A stretch of 64,000 nt of DNA from contig NC_071330.1 of NCBI RefSeq assembly GCF_010183535.1, positions 6,615,717-6,679,716 of the forward strand. The letters run 5' to 3'. The position numbers and the translations under genes were made by a program. Of this stretch, positions 1 to 13,800 are shown piece after piece (the stretch's first letter is position 1; each line of letters begins with the position of its first letter). The notes below the pieces were generated by a model, which saw only the letters and a list, made by a program, of their open reading frames with translations, was not told where the DNA came from and searched no databases. This DNA comes from Caenorhabditis remanei. Its lineage: Eukaryota; Nematoda; Chromadorea; Rhabditida; Rhabditidae.

Positions 1-41
1 TTCAAGTTTCATGCACAACAAATTACAATAATTTTTTGCAG

Positions 42-3000
42 ATGATGATGGATGCGAATGGTCGTCCACCAACTCATATGATGATGATGACCAATGGACA
101 TCCTGGAATGGGCCATGGCCCACAATCAGGACAACTAGGAGCTCAATCCGTAGCTGCACAACATGCTGCACAACAAGCGGCGGTTGTTGCAGCTCAACAT
201 GCAGCTGCCCAGCAGCAACAACAACAGCAACAAAGAGAGCAAGAGGCTGCAGCGGCTGCACAACGGAATGGTGCCGCTCGTGCAACAACTCCAGGATCTA
301 GCATGCTCGCTACTCACCAAGATCCAGAGAAGAGAAAACTGATACAACAACAGTTAGTGCTGCTGCTTCACGCACATAAGTGCTCTCAACGAGAAAAGGT
401 GTGGAATTTTTCAGGGAAAACAGTTTTAATCCCAATCAGTCTTTCCAGGAAAACCGTGATTATGCAGCGAAGAACCAGCCACTTCCACACGCCCCTTGCA
501 CTTTGCCACACTGCTCTACGATGAAAGATGTGTTGACCCATATGACAAGCTGCAACGTTGGTCGACTGTGTCCATGTAAGTCAATACCCGTCGTGTCGCT
601 TCTTTTTCACTATCTGGAAAGAGTTTCGAACAATTTAGCAAGAAGAAGCGCCTATCCCACCAAAATCGCTTCAGTCTAGCCACTGTTTGAAATCTCTTTC
701 AGCTGATACCACACAAACCACAAAAAAATGTTCAGTTGCCCATTGTGCATCGTCTCGACAAATAATTGCTCATTGGAAGAATTGTTCTCGAGAAGACTGT
801 CCTGTATGCAAACCTCTCAAGAGGATACAGGATACTCCGCTTCAATTTTCATGTAAGAATCCTGTCATAAATAGGACTTGTAAGCATTATTGTACTTTCA
901 GTGCCTGATCTTGCCAACCTGATCGGAGTAAATGGAAATTCAAATGGAAGTGCAGAAGGAGAGGGAATGTCGCAGTTTGGTTCTCCTGCAATGCGTACTG
1001 GGCACATTACGAATACGTTGTTCGAAGGTTACCCTGGCGATCCATTCCGTAATGGGCCGAACCGCGGAGGACCACAGCGACCAGGTGGTAGCAACGGAGA
1101 GATTCCCAACTTACCACCACCGGATATGCCAGATTGTACAAAGGAATGGCATCATCAAGTCACCAAAGATCTCCGGAATCATCTTGTTGGAAAGTTGGTG
1201 AAGGCCATATTCCCGGAGCCAGATCCAGGAGCAATGAATGATAATAGATTGAAAGATTTGATAGCTTACGCTAGAAAAGTTGAGAAGGAAATGTTCGAAT
1301 CGGCAAATGATCGAGAAGAATACTATCATCTACTTGCTGAGAAGATTTACAAAATCCAAAAAGAACTCCAAGAAAAGAAGAACTCGCGGTTAAATCAAGG
1401 AGCTGCTGCACATGATCGTAAGTTTAATGATATTCTTCATTAAAAAATCAGTGTAAATTTAGCTTCTTCAGCGTATAACAACATTCCACCATCGAACGAA
1501 CTTGCCCAAATGCTGGGAGTCGAAGGACGTAACGATGCTCATATGGAAGGAAGCAGTATAGCAATCGCACCATCTCAGCAGAATCAACAATGGGGAGGAG
1601 CTCCGAACTCTAATATGCAACAGCAGATGCCCCCGAACGGTCAGATTCCACCTTTTAACAATGGATCTACATTCCCTCAAAGTGGAAACAGCACACCTAA
1701 CATTGGCGCTTCATCGTCAAATGCTAGCGCTTTGATTCACCCAAAAACGGAACCAATGGATGAACAAAATACTGATTCGATGGGCTCGAGACCACCTACA
1801 GCGGTTGGGTTAGGAGGATCAAGTTCATCAACTCCAGCGCCAGTAATGAATGGAACAATCAAGAAAGAAGATGATCCTATGGATGAGGCTTCAAATCAAC
1901 CCCCCGATTCCGCGAAGGAGGCAAAGGAGAACGCTGTCGATAATAAGCCAAAAGAACCTCAAGTGAAACGGGAACCAACACCACCGCCGACGGAAGACAC
2001 AGTTTTTACACAAGAAGATCTCATAAAGTTCTTGCTTCCGGTGTGGGAAATATTGGACAAGTCAGAGGACGCTTTTCCATTCCGTCTTCCAGTAGATACA
2101 AAGCTTCTCAATATTCCGGACTACCATGAAATAATCAAAAAACCGATGGATCTGGAAACGATACACAAAAAGCTGCATTCAAGTCAGTACCAAAATGCTG
2201 GTCAATTCTGCGATGACATATGGCTGATGCTCGACAATGCTTGGCTCTACAACCGGAAGAACAGCAAAGTTTACAAGTTCGGAATCAAGTTATCGGAGTT
2301 ATTCGTCGCTGAAATGGATCCAGTAATGAAAGTCATGGGATATTGTTGTGCTAAGAAACTCGCTTTTACACCACTCTCACTATTCTGTTATGGTGCTGCC
2401 ATGTGTACAATTGCAAGAGAACAGCAGTATTGGGTTTATGAGCAGAGTTCCACTCAATTCAACGTGACTGTCACCGAAAGATATACATATTGTCAAAAGT
2501 GTTTCGACAACCTTCCACCAGAAGGAATTTCATTATCGGAGAACCCGAATGATCGTTCCAATATGGCTCCGAAGACTGCTTTCGTAGAACAGAAAAACAG
2601 TGTGATTGATTATGAACCATTCGAACGCTGCAAGTATTGTATGCGGAAGTGGCATAGAATTTGTGCACTTCATGATAAAAAGGTCTACTCAGACGGATTC
2701 ATATGCGAGTGTTGTCGGACAGCGAAGAAATATCCAAAGCCGGAAAACAAATATCTTGCTAGTAAACTTCCACACAACAAACTGTCATCATTCCTCGAAG
2801 ATCGTGTCAACGGATTCATAAAGAAACAGTTACAAGCGGAAGCACACAAATATCCAGTTATAATACGAACACTTTGTGTGCAAGACAAGGAAGCTGAGGT
2901 TAAACCTCAGATGAAACAGAAGTACGTGGAAACGAATCAGTTCCCTGAAAAGTTCCCCTATCGGACGAAAGCAGTGTTTGCATTTGAAATCATCGATGGT

Positions 3001-5956
3001 GTCGAAGTGTGCTTTTTTGGTCTTCATGTTCAAGAATATGGAAGTGAATGCCCTGCTCCGAATGCCCGACGAGTATACATCGCTTATCTTGACTCAGTTC
3101 ATTTCTTCCAACCACGAGAACTGAGAACGGACGTATATCATGAAATACTTTTGGGATACTTGGATTATGCGAAGGCGCTTGGTTATACCATGGCTCATAT
3201 TTGGGCTTGCCCACCATCAGAAGGAGACGATTACATCTTCCATTGCCATCCTCCTGAGCAGAAGATTCCGAAACCAAAACGCCTTCAAGATTGGTACAAG
3301 AAAATGTTAGAGAAAGGAGTTCAAGAAGGTAGCGTTGTGGAATTCAAGGATATATACAAGCAAGCACGAGATGATAATCTGGTGACACCAACTCAACTGC
3401 CATATTTCGAAGGAGATTTCTGGCCAAATGTCATTGAAGACTGTATACGGGAAGCATCGAATGAGGAAGCCCAGCGAAAAGTTAAAGAAGAAGATGATGA
3501 TGGTGATGAAGCTGATGGAGGCCTTGGTGGAAATGATAGTGGAAAAAAGAAGAGTACCAAGAACAAAAAGAACAACTTGAAGAAGAGCTCTAAGATGAAC
3601 AAGAAGAAGGCCGGAAGTATCACCGGAAATGAGGTCGCCGACAAGTTGTTTTCACAGTTCGAGAAACATAAAGAAGTTTTCTTCACTATCCGACTTGTCA
3701 GTCTACAAGACGAACCAGCTGTGTTGGCAAATAGAATAGTTGATCCTGATGGTTTGATGCCTTCAGATATGATGGATGGTCGTGATACTTTCCTTACGAA
3801 AGCAAGAGAAGAACATTGGGAGTTTTCATCATTGAGAAGAGCGAAGTACTCGACTCTTTGCCTCGCCTATTCTCTTCACGAGACTGATTCGAAAGGAATG
3901 GAGTACAGTTGTAACAAATGTAACGGACCTGCTGCGTGGCATTGTCAGAGTTGCGAAGACTTCGATTTGTGTGAAAGTTGCAAGGCACAAACAACGCATC
4001 ATCACGAGATGGAGAAGATCAAGTCAATTCTTCAGGATAACCAAGGAGATAGCGCTGCTGGTGGTACTCGCTACGAAAGCATCCAGAGATGTATCGCATC
4101 TCTTGTTCATGCTTGCCAATGTCGTGACGCAAACTGTAGAAGGATGTCGTGTCACAAGATGAAACGGGTCGTTCAGCACACGAAGATGTGCAAGAAGAGG
4201 ATCAATGGAACTTGCCCAGTTTGTAAACAACTTATTGCTCTGTGCTGTTACCATGCTAAGCATTGTACGCGAGACGGTTGCACAGTTCCATTCTGTATGA
4301 ACATTCGTCAGAAACTTGCTGAACAGAAACGGTCACAACAACGACGAGCGGATATGATGATGAGAAGAAGAATGGAAGGGCTTCAGTCACATGTCGGAGG
4401 AGGTGCCGTCGCTCCACCAACCCCAAGTACGTCAACAAACGGAGCTCCAAGTAATGCACCGACGCCGCCAGTCAATGCGGGACCAGGCTCAAGTAGTAAC
4501 GTTGCTGCGAAAGGAGGCGGAGTTGGTCAGGTACAGATGCAACAACAGCAAGGCAGTCACATGGGCAGTGGAGGACCACTGAGTGCAGGAATTGGTCAAG
4601 GAATGGGTAGCTTTGGCGGAATGTCTGGAATGGGTGGAGGTCCAAGTTCACAAAATGGACCACTTCCAGGATTAAATCAGCCGATGAGCTCTTCGAACCA
4701 GAATCGATTTCTTCGTAAGTTTTGAATTATTGAAGCAATAACTTGACTGTAATATTCAATATCTTCCAGCTAATGGCCAAGGATTCGGTCAACCTCAAGT
4801 GCCGGGAGGACAGCAAAATATGTACCCGGGAATGCAAAGACCAGGCATGAATCATGGAGGTTTAGGAGGAGGAATCTCACTCCCACCACAACAACAGCAG
4901 CAGCCTGGACAACATCTAGGACAACAGCAACCAGGCTGTCAAGGAATGCCTAATATGGGTCAGAACCAACCATTCAGGTGAGCTCAAACGAACACCTGGG
5001 CATTATAAGAAACTTCATATTTTTAGATCAAATCAAGATATGTATAACATGATGAACATGCAACAACAACAAGGTCAACAACAACCTCAGGGACCTATCG
5101 ATCCCACGTTACAACCACAGATAACTAAGATCAATGCCCGGTTAAAAGCCGCAAAAACTAAAGCAGAACGAGATTCGGTGTTCTCTGATCTCAAGAAGAC
5201 GCCTCATTTATTTCATGCTTGGCTAAGGGTGAGTTGCAGTTTTCCAGCTTATTACCTTCTGATTGCTTTTTTGATTTCTCAAAGTATTCCGTTAACCAGC
5301 TGAAAGTTTTTGTATGGGTTGTATTACGAAAGAATCCGTGTCCTTGTCAAATAGTTACAACCTCTAATAGAAAGTCCCCTCTCCTTTGTTTGATCAACCT
5401 CTTATTCCGGGTTAGTCATCTCAGGTACACGGAAACAACGCGCAATACCCACCAGGAATGGCTCAACAGATGCAAGGCCTTCCTCAAATGCAAATGGGTC
5501 AAAACCAACAACAACAACCTGGAGGTATGCGTGGTAATGTGAACTTTCCGGCTGGACCGAATGGGAATCAACCACGTGGACCAGGTGGCCAATTCGCCTC
5601 AATGAATCCCGGAATGCCACAGCATGTTCAACAACAGCAACAAGGATGGCCACAACAACGGCAACAAAACCCTGGACTGCCTCCAAATCCGATGCAATTC
5701 AACCAGGTTGGCTTTAATTCTATGTTCTCTGAAAAGGTTTATATGTCCCACAACTGACTCGAGTTGGTCTGAACTTGTCTCGCTATCTGTTTTTGATTCT
5801 GTAACCCATTTAACAGTTACATCGTTCGTTTTGTGGGGTGGTTCAATCATTCCATGCTCTCATGTATAAACGTTTGTTTAGTTCCAGAACCGACAACAGC
5901 AAATGATGATGATGCAGCAACAACAATCTCATCCTTCAAATGCTGGTGGTCAGTAA
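42..5956 (+). CDS. cbp-1: CBP/p300 histone acetyltransferase, copy 1 (5' end outside window)
   Basis: CREB-binding protein/p300, a nuclear transcription co-activator that acetylates histones and recruits transcription factors. Exons I infer: 42-398, 449-575, 736-852, 902-1417, 1472-4714, 4770-4977, 5027-5228, 5425-5706, 5888-5956; all phases agree and give 1706 residues. Domains in order: Met/Gln/Ala-rich stretch; TAZ1 zinc domain (about 320-825, motifs HKCSQRE and CPVCKPLKR); KIX (about 1130-1375, [15 protein letters not shown]); bromodomain (about 2010-2350, with the acetyl-lysine Asn in AWLYNRKN); a Cys-rich RING/PHD module (2490-2720); the HAT core (about 2750-3350, including YLDSVHFF and [17 protein letters not shown]); a Lys-rich loop near 3545-3620; ZZ finger (3905-4010); TAZ2 (4070-4340); and a long Gln/Pro/Gly-rich tail. 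The 5' portion, about 200-300 residues plus the exon seen at 7816, lies left of the window. Confidence 0.95.
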
Positions 5957-6799
5957 TAGTTATCGTCATCGTCATCGTCTTCGCAATCCCTGTTTCCATA
6001 TTTCCTTCATCCCGCTCCACTCACCCATAACCGCGTTCGTTTCAATGTTCTTCTAAGTCCAAATCTCAACCTCTCATCATCAACGTCTCACAGATTACGT
6101 GTAACCATTTCTACATGTCTCCATAAAAATTATATTTCTCGTCTCTCATTTTCGTTTTCGAAACAATCTGTGATACCACAGCTCACCCACCCCCTAATGC
6201 ACCCCCGTAAATACCTCGATATTTGTACGTGTACGCTCCCATCGATCATTAGTATAAACTGTTCTCCTTTATTATAACTATCATGAATCCCATATGTCTG
6301 TACAGTCCCGATTAATACCCCTTTTCCTCCAATACGGGCAATTTTCTAAATGTCTAGCCGCAACATTGTGATGCCTGTCATCATTATCAGACTGTTTTAC
6401 TTCCCATTTCATGTTATTTGACCCCCGACTCCTCCCACCAATTGCTCATTTTTCCCAATTTTTAATTCCAAGTCTACGCATTAATTGACTTCACTCCCTC
6501 CCCGTTCCCATATGTTTTTATTTCTGAATAGGTCATTGTTACGTTGTTATTCTGAAAGCGCGCAGTAAATGATTCAAGTTGTCTTCTGATTTTGTGGGCT
6601 CCGCCCCTCAAATAACATCTACGCTCACATACTCACCAAACTTCTTTTATCATTTAGCAGCGCATAGGAATCGCTCTAAAAGCTCATTAATCTCTTGTCT
6701 ATTCCTAAATTTTTTATACATTTCCCCACTACCCTCTTATTCTTCATGTCTTTTTATGATAGACGTCCTAGATGTGTAATTTTTATTCTCCTCGTTAAC

Positions 6800-6805
6800 A
6801 ATAAA
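6800..6805 (+). promoter_or_regulatory. Poly(A) signal of cbp-1 copy 1
   Basis: An AATAAA lies about 845 bases after the stop codon, in a T-rich stretch. The 3' UTR would thus be long. The same hexamer recurs at 15215-15220 in unit 2. Nothing between stop and signal looks coding. Confidence 0.6.
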
Positions 6806-7814
6806 ATATTTTCAATTATATGTGATTTCGCAGAACATGATCTGAATTTCAGATTTCATTTATGACAGGTGATGAAGTCAGTGAGCTCTGAACGCACTCA
6901 AATTCTGGAAAAAAACGAGAGAAAAAGATATCTTCAAGCAATTACTGTTTAAAAAAACTGTAGAGGTACTTTACTGGCAAAAAGGCATGCATATGTGGGG
7001 GTTCAGTTGATATCAAAGCTGTCGTATGGCCGGCCGCGGTTTTTTCTTGAAAATCTCAAATAGTCGCGGTCGGTCCAAAAAAAATTTGGCACCAGTGGGG
7101 GTCGAACCCTGGTTGTCAGATTGGTACCAAAAAGTCAACAGTATATCAATTCATGTTTCCAGTTGAAACTCTAGAAAGCCGCGGCTTTTATAAATTTTCA
7201 GGAAAAAACCCCGGCCGGCCACGATTTCTGACAGCCTTGGTTGAAATATAAGAACTTTTGCAGTGTAGATACTAAAAAAGGAACTCAGTTCTTCAATATT
7301 CGTTTATTCTTGGTAAAATCTTGCAATTTAAACAAACTGGGAGTATTGATAAACTTTCAAAAGTCAAGTTGATAATATCATTAAAAAGAGATGTTTGAAA
7401 AATATAAGCACGCGAGCCTCTATTGCAGTATTTACGGTATGTTCTTCAGGAATCAGAAAAATATGACAACTCGGTTTACTTCATCTCGAATTTAAACCGG
7501 AAGTTGGGAGCACTTCTGGATGTTGATTTGTTCTCAGGAACAAATAAAAGTAAAAAAAAAGATTATTATTATTACATGCAGTTACTTCTTCATTTGAATT
7601 TTCTTCTTGACATCTTCTTTAAAATATCAAAATTTGATTTCATTTTCCGTCTTGAAATGTTATAATAACCATTTATCTGATTTTCCAATTATTTTTTAAA
7701 GTTATAAAATAACCAGGTTGATCTACAAGAAACTTCCGAATTCTCGTCTCTTCTCTTTCCCCAACTACTGTGAATGAACATTGACGTGAAGATATAATGA
7801 TGCGTCCAAAGTTG
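6806..7814. other. Region downstream of cbp-1 copy 1 up to the junction
   Basis: About 1 kb between the poly(A) signal and the duplication junction. It contains the inverted-repeat element at 7009-7250 and otherwise AT-rich DNA. An 80-codon open frame at 7423-7665 has low-complexity composition and no splice or start context, so I do not call it a gene. The stretch recurs at 15221-16229. Confidence 0.6.
7009..7250. mobile_element. Inverted-repeat element (MITE-like), unit 1 copy
   Basis: Two imperfect inverted arms of about 50-60 bases face each other: the left arm contains GCTGTCG, GGCCGGCCGCGG and a T-run near 7016-7065, the right arm contains CCCCGGCCGGCC and GACAGCC near 7185-7240. The interior, read on the minus strand at 7088-7112, holds GGTTCGACCCC, which fits a tRNA B-box. 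No coding capacity. Ends are approximate and I see no clear target-site duplication. Confidence 0.6.
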
Positions 7815-7815
7815 T

Positions 7816-10800
7816 CCATATGCACAAGGTGGCCCCCCAGGAACGCAAGGAATTCCCCCACAGTATCCAGGAGCCGGTCGGGGCGGACCAACTCCAGGAC
7901 AACCAATGGGGCGTGGAGCAATGATGAATGGGACGATGGGAAGAGGTGGTCCAATGGCAGCACAAGGAAGACCCGGAATGACACCAAACCAACAACAGGT
8001 GATGCAGCCAATGATGGATCGACAGCAGTTCATGCAGCAGCAAGGGCAGTATGGTCAACACCGCCCCGATTTCATGCAACAATATGGCCGGGGTCCTGCT
8101 GCCGGATATCCGCCAATGATGCATCATTCACAACAGCAGGTAAAACATGTATTATTGTTACTTTTCACATCAGTCTTCAAATGTTATGGTCAAAGTTGCC
8201 AGTCACTTACGATAACTATCTCGAATAACTATAACGAACTTATTTCAAATGTTTATTGAATCAAGCTCCTCATATACCTTCTTTTATCTGGACTCACCAA
8301 TTTTAAAACTGCGAAAATCAAATTTTTGTCTCTCTCTCCAAAACGGTGTTTCTGCGTTTATATTGATTAATATCTTGTAGTCGATATTTCCCAAATTGTT
8401 ACCTACAAGACAATTTTCAAGTTTCATGCACAACAAATTACAATAATTTTTTGCAGATGATGATGGATGCGAATGGTCGTCCACCAACTCATATGATGAT
8501 GATGACCAATGGACATCCTGGAATGGGCCATGGCCCACAATCAGGACAACTAGGAGCTCAATCCGTAGCTGCACAACATGCTGCACAACAAGCGGCGGTT
8601 GTTGCAGCTCAACATGCAGCTGCCCAGCAGCAACAACAACAGCAACAAAGAGAGCAAGAGGCTGCAGCGGCTGCACAACGGAATGGTGCCGCTCGTGCAA
8701 CAACTCCAGGATCTAGCATGCTCGCTACTCACCAAGATCCAGAGAAGAGAAAACTGATACAACAACAGTTAGTGCTGCTGCTTCACGCACATAAGTGCTC
8801 TCAACGAGAAAAGGTGTGGAATTTTTCAGGGAAAACAGTTTTAATCCCAATCAGTCTTTCCAGGAAAACCGTGATTATGCAGCGAAGAACCAGCCACTTC
8901 CACACGCCCCTTGCACTTTGCCACACTGCTCTACGATGAAAGATGTGTTGACCCATATGACAAGCTGCAACGTTGGTCGACTGTGTCCATGTAAGTCAAT
9001 ACCCGTCGTGTCGCTTCTTTTTCACTATCTGGAAAGAGTTTCGAACAATTTAGCAAGAAGAAGCGCCTATCCCACCAAAATCGCTTCAGTCTAGCCACTG
9101 TTTGAAATCTCTTTCAGCTGATACCACACAAACCACAAAAAAATGTTCAGTTGCCCATTGTGCATCGTCTCGACAAATAATTGCTCATTGGAAGAATTGT
9201 TCTCGAGAAGACTGTCCTGTATGCAAACCTCTCAAGAGGATACAGGATACTCCGCTTCAATTTTCATGTAAGAATCCTGTCATAAATAGGACTTGTAAGC
9301 ATTATTGTACTTTCAGTGCCTGATCTTGCCAACCTGATCGGAGTAAATGGAAATTCAAATGGAAGTGCAGAAGGAGAGGGAATGTCGCAGTTTGGTTCTC
9401 CTGCAATGCGTACTGGGCACATTACGAATACGTTGTTCGAAGGTTACCCTGGCGATCCATTCCGTAATGGGCCGAACCGCGGAGGACCACAGCGACCAGG
9501 TGGTAGCAACGGAGAGATTCCCAACTTACCACCACCGGATATGCCAGATTGTACAAAGGAATGGCATCATCAAGTCACCAAAGATCTCCGGAATCATCTT
9601 GTTGGAAAGTTGGTGAAGGCCATATTCCCGGAGCCAGATCCAGGAGCAATGAATGATAATAGATTGAAAGATTTGATAGCTTACGCTAGAAAAGTTGAGA
9701 AGGAAATGTTCGAATCGGCAAATGATCGAGAAGAATACTATCATCTACTTGCTGAGAAGATTTACAAAATCCAAAAAGAACTCCAAGAAAAGAAGAACTC
9801 GCGGTTAAATCAAGGAGCTGCTGCACATGATCGTAAGTTTAATGATATTCTTCATTAAAAAATCAGTGTAAATTTAGCTTCTTCAGCGTATAACAACATT
9901 CCACCATCGAACGAACTTGCCCAAATGCTGGGAGTCGAAGGACGTAACGATGCTCATATGGAAGGAAGCAGTATAGCAATCGCACCATCTCAGCAGAATC
10001 AACAATGGGGAGGAGCTCCGAACTCTAATATGCAACAGCAGATGCCCCCGAACGGTCAGATTCCACCTTTTAACAATGGATCTACATTCCCTCAAAGTGG
10101 AAACAGCACACCTAACATTGGCGCTTCATCGTCAAATGCTAGCGCTTTGATTCACCCAAAAACGGAACCAATGGATGAACAAAATACTGATTCGATGGGC
10201 TCGAGACCACCTACAGCGGTTGGGTTAGGAGGATCAAGTTCATCAACTCCAGCGCCAGTAATGAATGGAACAATCAAGAAAGAAGATGATCCTATGGATG
10301 AGGCTTCAAATCAACCCCCCGATTCCGCGAAGGAGGCAAAGGAGAACGCTGTCGATAATAAGCCAAAAGAACCTCAAGTGAAACGGGAACCAACACCACC
10401 GCCGACGGAAGACACAGTTTTTACACAAGAAGATCTCATAAAGTTCTTGCTTCCGGTGTGGGAAATATTGGACAAGTCAGAGGACGCTTTTCCATTCCGT
10501 CTTCCAGTAGATACAAAGCTTCTCAATATTCCGGACTACCATGAAATAATCAAAAAACCGATGGATCTGGAAACGATACACAAAAAGCTGCATTCAAGTC
10601 AGTACCAAAATGCTGGTCAATTCTGCGATGACATATGGCTGATGCTCGACAATGCTTGGCTCTACAACCGGAAGAACAGCAAAGTTTACAAGTTCGGAAT
10701 CAAGTTATCGGAGTTATTCGTCGCTGAAATGGATCCAGTAATGAAAGTCATGGGATATTGTTGTGCTAAGAAACTCGCTTTTACACCACTCTCACTATTC

Positions 10801-13800
10801 TGTTATGGTGCTGCCATGTGTACAATTGCAAGAGAACAGCAGTATTGGGTTTATGAGCAGAGTTCCACTCAATTCAACGTGACTGTCACCGAAAGATATA
10901 CATATTGTCAAAAGTGTTTCGACAACCTTCCACCAGAAGGAATTTCATTATCGGAGAACCCGAATGATCGTTCCAATATGGCTCCGAAGACTGCTTTCGT
11001 AGAACAGAAAAACAGTGTGATTGATTATGAACCATTCGAACGCTGCAAGTATTGTATGCGGAAGTGGCATAGAATTTGTGCACTTCATGATAAAAAGGTC
11101 TACTCAGACGGATTCATATGCGAGTGTTGTCGGACAGCGAAGAAATATCCAAAGCCGGAAAACAAATATCTTGCTAGTAAACTTCCACACAACAAACTGT
11201 CATCATTCCTCGAAGATCGTGTCAACGGATTCATAAAGAAACAGTTACAAGCGGAAGCACACAAATATCCAGTTATAATACGAACACTTTGTGTGCAAGA
11301 CAAGGAAGCTGAGGTTAAACCTCAGATGAAACAGAAGTACGTGGAAACGAATCAGTTCCCTGAAAAGTTCCCCTATCGGACGAAAGCAGTGTTTGCATTT
11401 GAAATCATCGATGGTGTCGAAGTGTGCTTTTTTGGTCTTCATGTTCAAGAATATGGAAGTGAATGCCCTGCTCCGAATGCCCGACGAGTATACATCGCTT
11501 ATCTTGACTCAGTTCATTTCTTCCAACCACGAGAACTGAGAACGGACGTATATCATGAAATACTTTTGGGATACTTGGATTATGCGAAGGCGCTTGGTTA
11601 TACCATGGCTCATATTTGGGCTTGCCCACCATCAGAAGGAGACGATTACATCTTCCATTGCCATCCTCCTGAGCAGAAGATTCCGAAACCAAAACGCCTT
11701 CAAGATTGGTACAAGAAAATGTTAGAGAAAGGAGTTCAAGAAGGTAGCGTTGTGGAATTCAAGGATATATACAAGCAAGCACGAGATGATAATCTGGTGA
11801 CACCAACTCAACTGCCATATTTCGAAGGAGATTTCTGGCCAAATGTCATTGAAGACTGTATACGGGAAGCATCGAATGAGGAAGCCCAGCGAAAAGTTAA
11901 AGAAGAAGATGATGATGGTGATGAAGCTGATGGAGGCCTTGGTGGAAATGATAGTGGAAAAAAGAAGAGTACCAAGAACAAAAAGAACAACTTGAAGAAG
12001 AGCTCTAAGATGAACAAGAAGAAGGCCGGAAGTATCACCGGAAATGAGGTCGCCGACAAGTTGTTTTCACAGTTCGAGAAACATAAAGAAGTTTTCTTCA
12101 CTATCCGACTTGTCAGTCTACAAGACGAACCAGCTGTGTTGGCAAATAGAATAGTTGATCCTGATGGTTTGATGCCTTCAGATATGATGGATGGTCGTGA
12201 TACTTTCCTTACGAAAGCAAGAGAAGAACATTGGGAGTTTTCATCATTGAGAAGAGCGAAGTACTCGACTCTTTGCCTCGCCTATTCTCTTCACGAGACT
12301 GATTCGAAAGGAATGGAGTACAGTTGTAACAAATGTAACGGACCTGCTGCGTGGCATTGTCAGAGTTGCGAAGACTTCGATTTGTGTGAAAGTTGCAAGG
12401 CACAAACAACGCATCATCACGAGATGGAGAAGATCAAGTCAATTCTTCAGGATAACCAAGGAGATAGCGCTGCTGGTGGTACTCGCTACGAAAGCATCCA
12501 GAGATGTATCGCATCTCTTGTTCATGCTTGCCAATGTCGTGACGCAAACTGTAGAAGGATGTCGTGTCACAAGATGAAACGGGTCGTTCAGCACACGAAG
12601 ATGTGCAAGAAGAGGATCAATGGAACTTGCCCAGTTTGTAAACAACTTATTGCTCTGTGCTGTTACCATGCTAAGCATTGTACGCGAGACGGTTGCACAG
12701 TTCCATTCTGTATGAACATTCGTCAGAAACTTGCTGAACAGAAACGGTCACAACAACGACGAGCGGATATGATGATGAGAAGAAGAATGGAAGGGCTTCA
12801 GTCACATGTCGGAGGAGGTGCCGTCGCTCCACCAACCCCAAGTACGTCAACAAACGGAGCTCCAAGTAATGCACCGACGCCGCCAGTCAATGCGGGACCA
12901 GGCTCAAGTAGTAACGTTGCTGCGAAAGGAGGCGGAGTTGGTCAGGTACAGATGCAACAACAGCAAGGCAGTCACATGGGCAGTGGAGGACCACTGAGTG
13001 CAGGAATTGGTCAAGGAATGGGTAGCTTTGGCGGAATGTCTGGAATGGGTGGAGGTCCAAGTTCACAAAATGGACCACTTCCAGGATTAAATCAGCCGAT
13101 GAGCTCTTCGAACCAGAATCGATTTCTTCGTAAGTTTTGAATTATTGAAGCAATAACTTGACTGTAATATTCAATATCTTCCAGCTAATGGCCAAGGATT
13201 CGGTCAACCTCAAGTGCCGGGAGGACAGCAAAATATGTACCCGGGAATGCAAAGACCAGGCATGAATCATGGAGGTTTAGGAGGAGGAATCTCACTCCCA
13301 CCACAACAACAGCAGCAGCCTGGACAACATCTAGGACAACAGCAACCAGGCTGTCAAGGAATGCCTAATATGGGTCAGAACCAACCATTCAGGTGAGCTC
13401 AAACGAACACCTGGGCATTATAAGAAACTTCATATTTTTAGATCAAATCAAGATATGTATAACATGATGAACATGCAACAACAACAAGGTCAACAACAAC
13501 CTCAGGGACCTATCGATCCCACGTTACAACCACAGATAACTAAGATCAATGCCCGGTTAAAAGCCGCAAAAACTAAAGCAGAACGAGATTCGGTGTTCTC
13601 TGATCTCAAGAAGACGCCTCATTTATTTCATGCTTGGCTAAGGGTGAGTTGCAGTTTTCCAGCTTATTACCTTCTGATTGCTTTTTTGATTTCTCAAAGT
13701 ATTCCGTTAACCAGCTGAAAGTTTTTGTATGGGTTGTATTACGAAAGAATCCGTGTCCTTGTCAAATAGTTACAACCTCTAATAGAAAGTCCCCTCTCCT

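Larger units (their letters stand above)
1..7814. repeat. 8415-bp tandem duplication, unit 1 (right part)
   Basis: Position 1 matches position 8416 and the match continues without any difference I could see to 7814 / 16229, a constant offset of 8415. It covers cbp-1 exons, introns, the 3' UTR and about 1 kb of downstream DNA. Every open frame in one copy has an identical counterpart in the other. After 7814 the copies diverge: unit 1 runs directly into a truncated cbp-1 exon, unit 2 into the arm of an inverted-repeat element. The left end of unit 1 is outside the window, presumably about 600 bases upstream. Such identity over introns and intergenic DNA means either a very recent duplication or an assembly error. 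Confidence 0.97.

Noticed and set aside
7423..7665. 80-codon open frame downstream of cbp-1
   Set aside because: Low-complexity, AT-driven composition, no start or splice evidence; duplicated at 15838-16080 only because the whole unit is.
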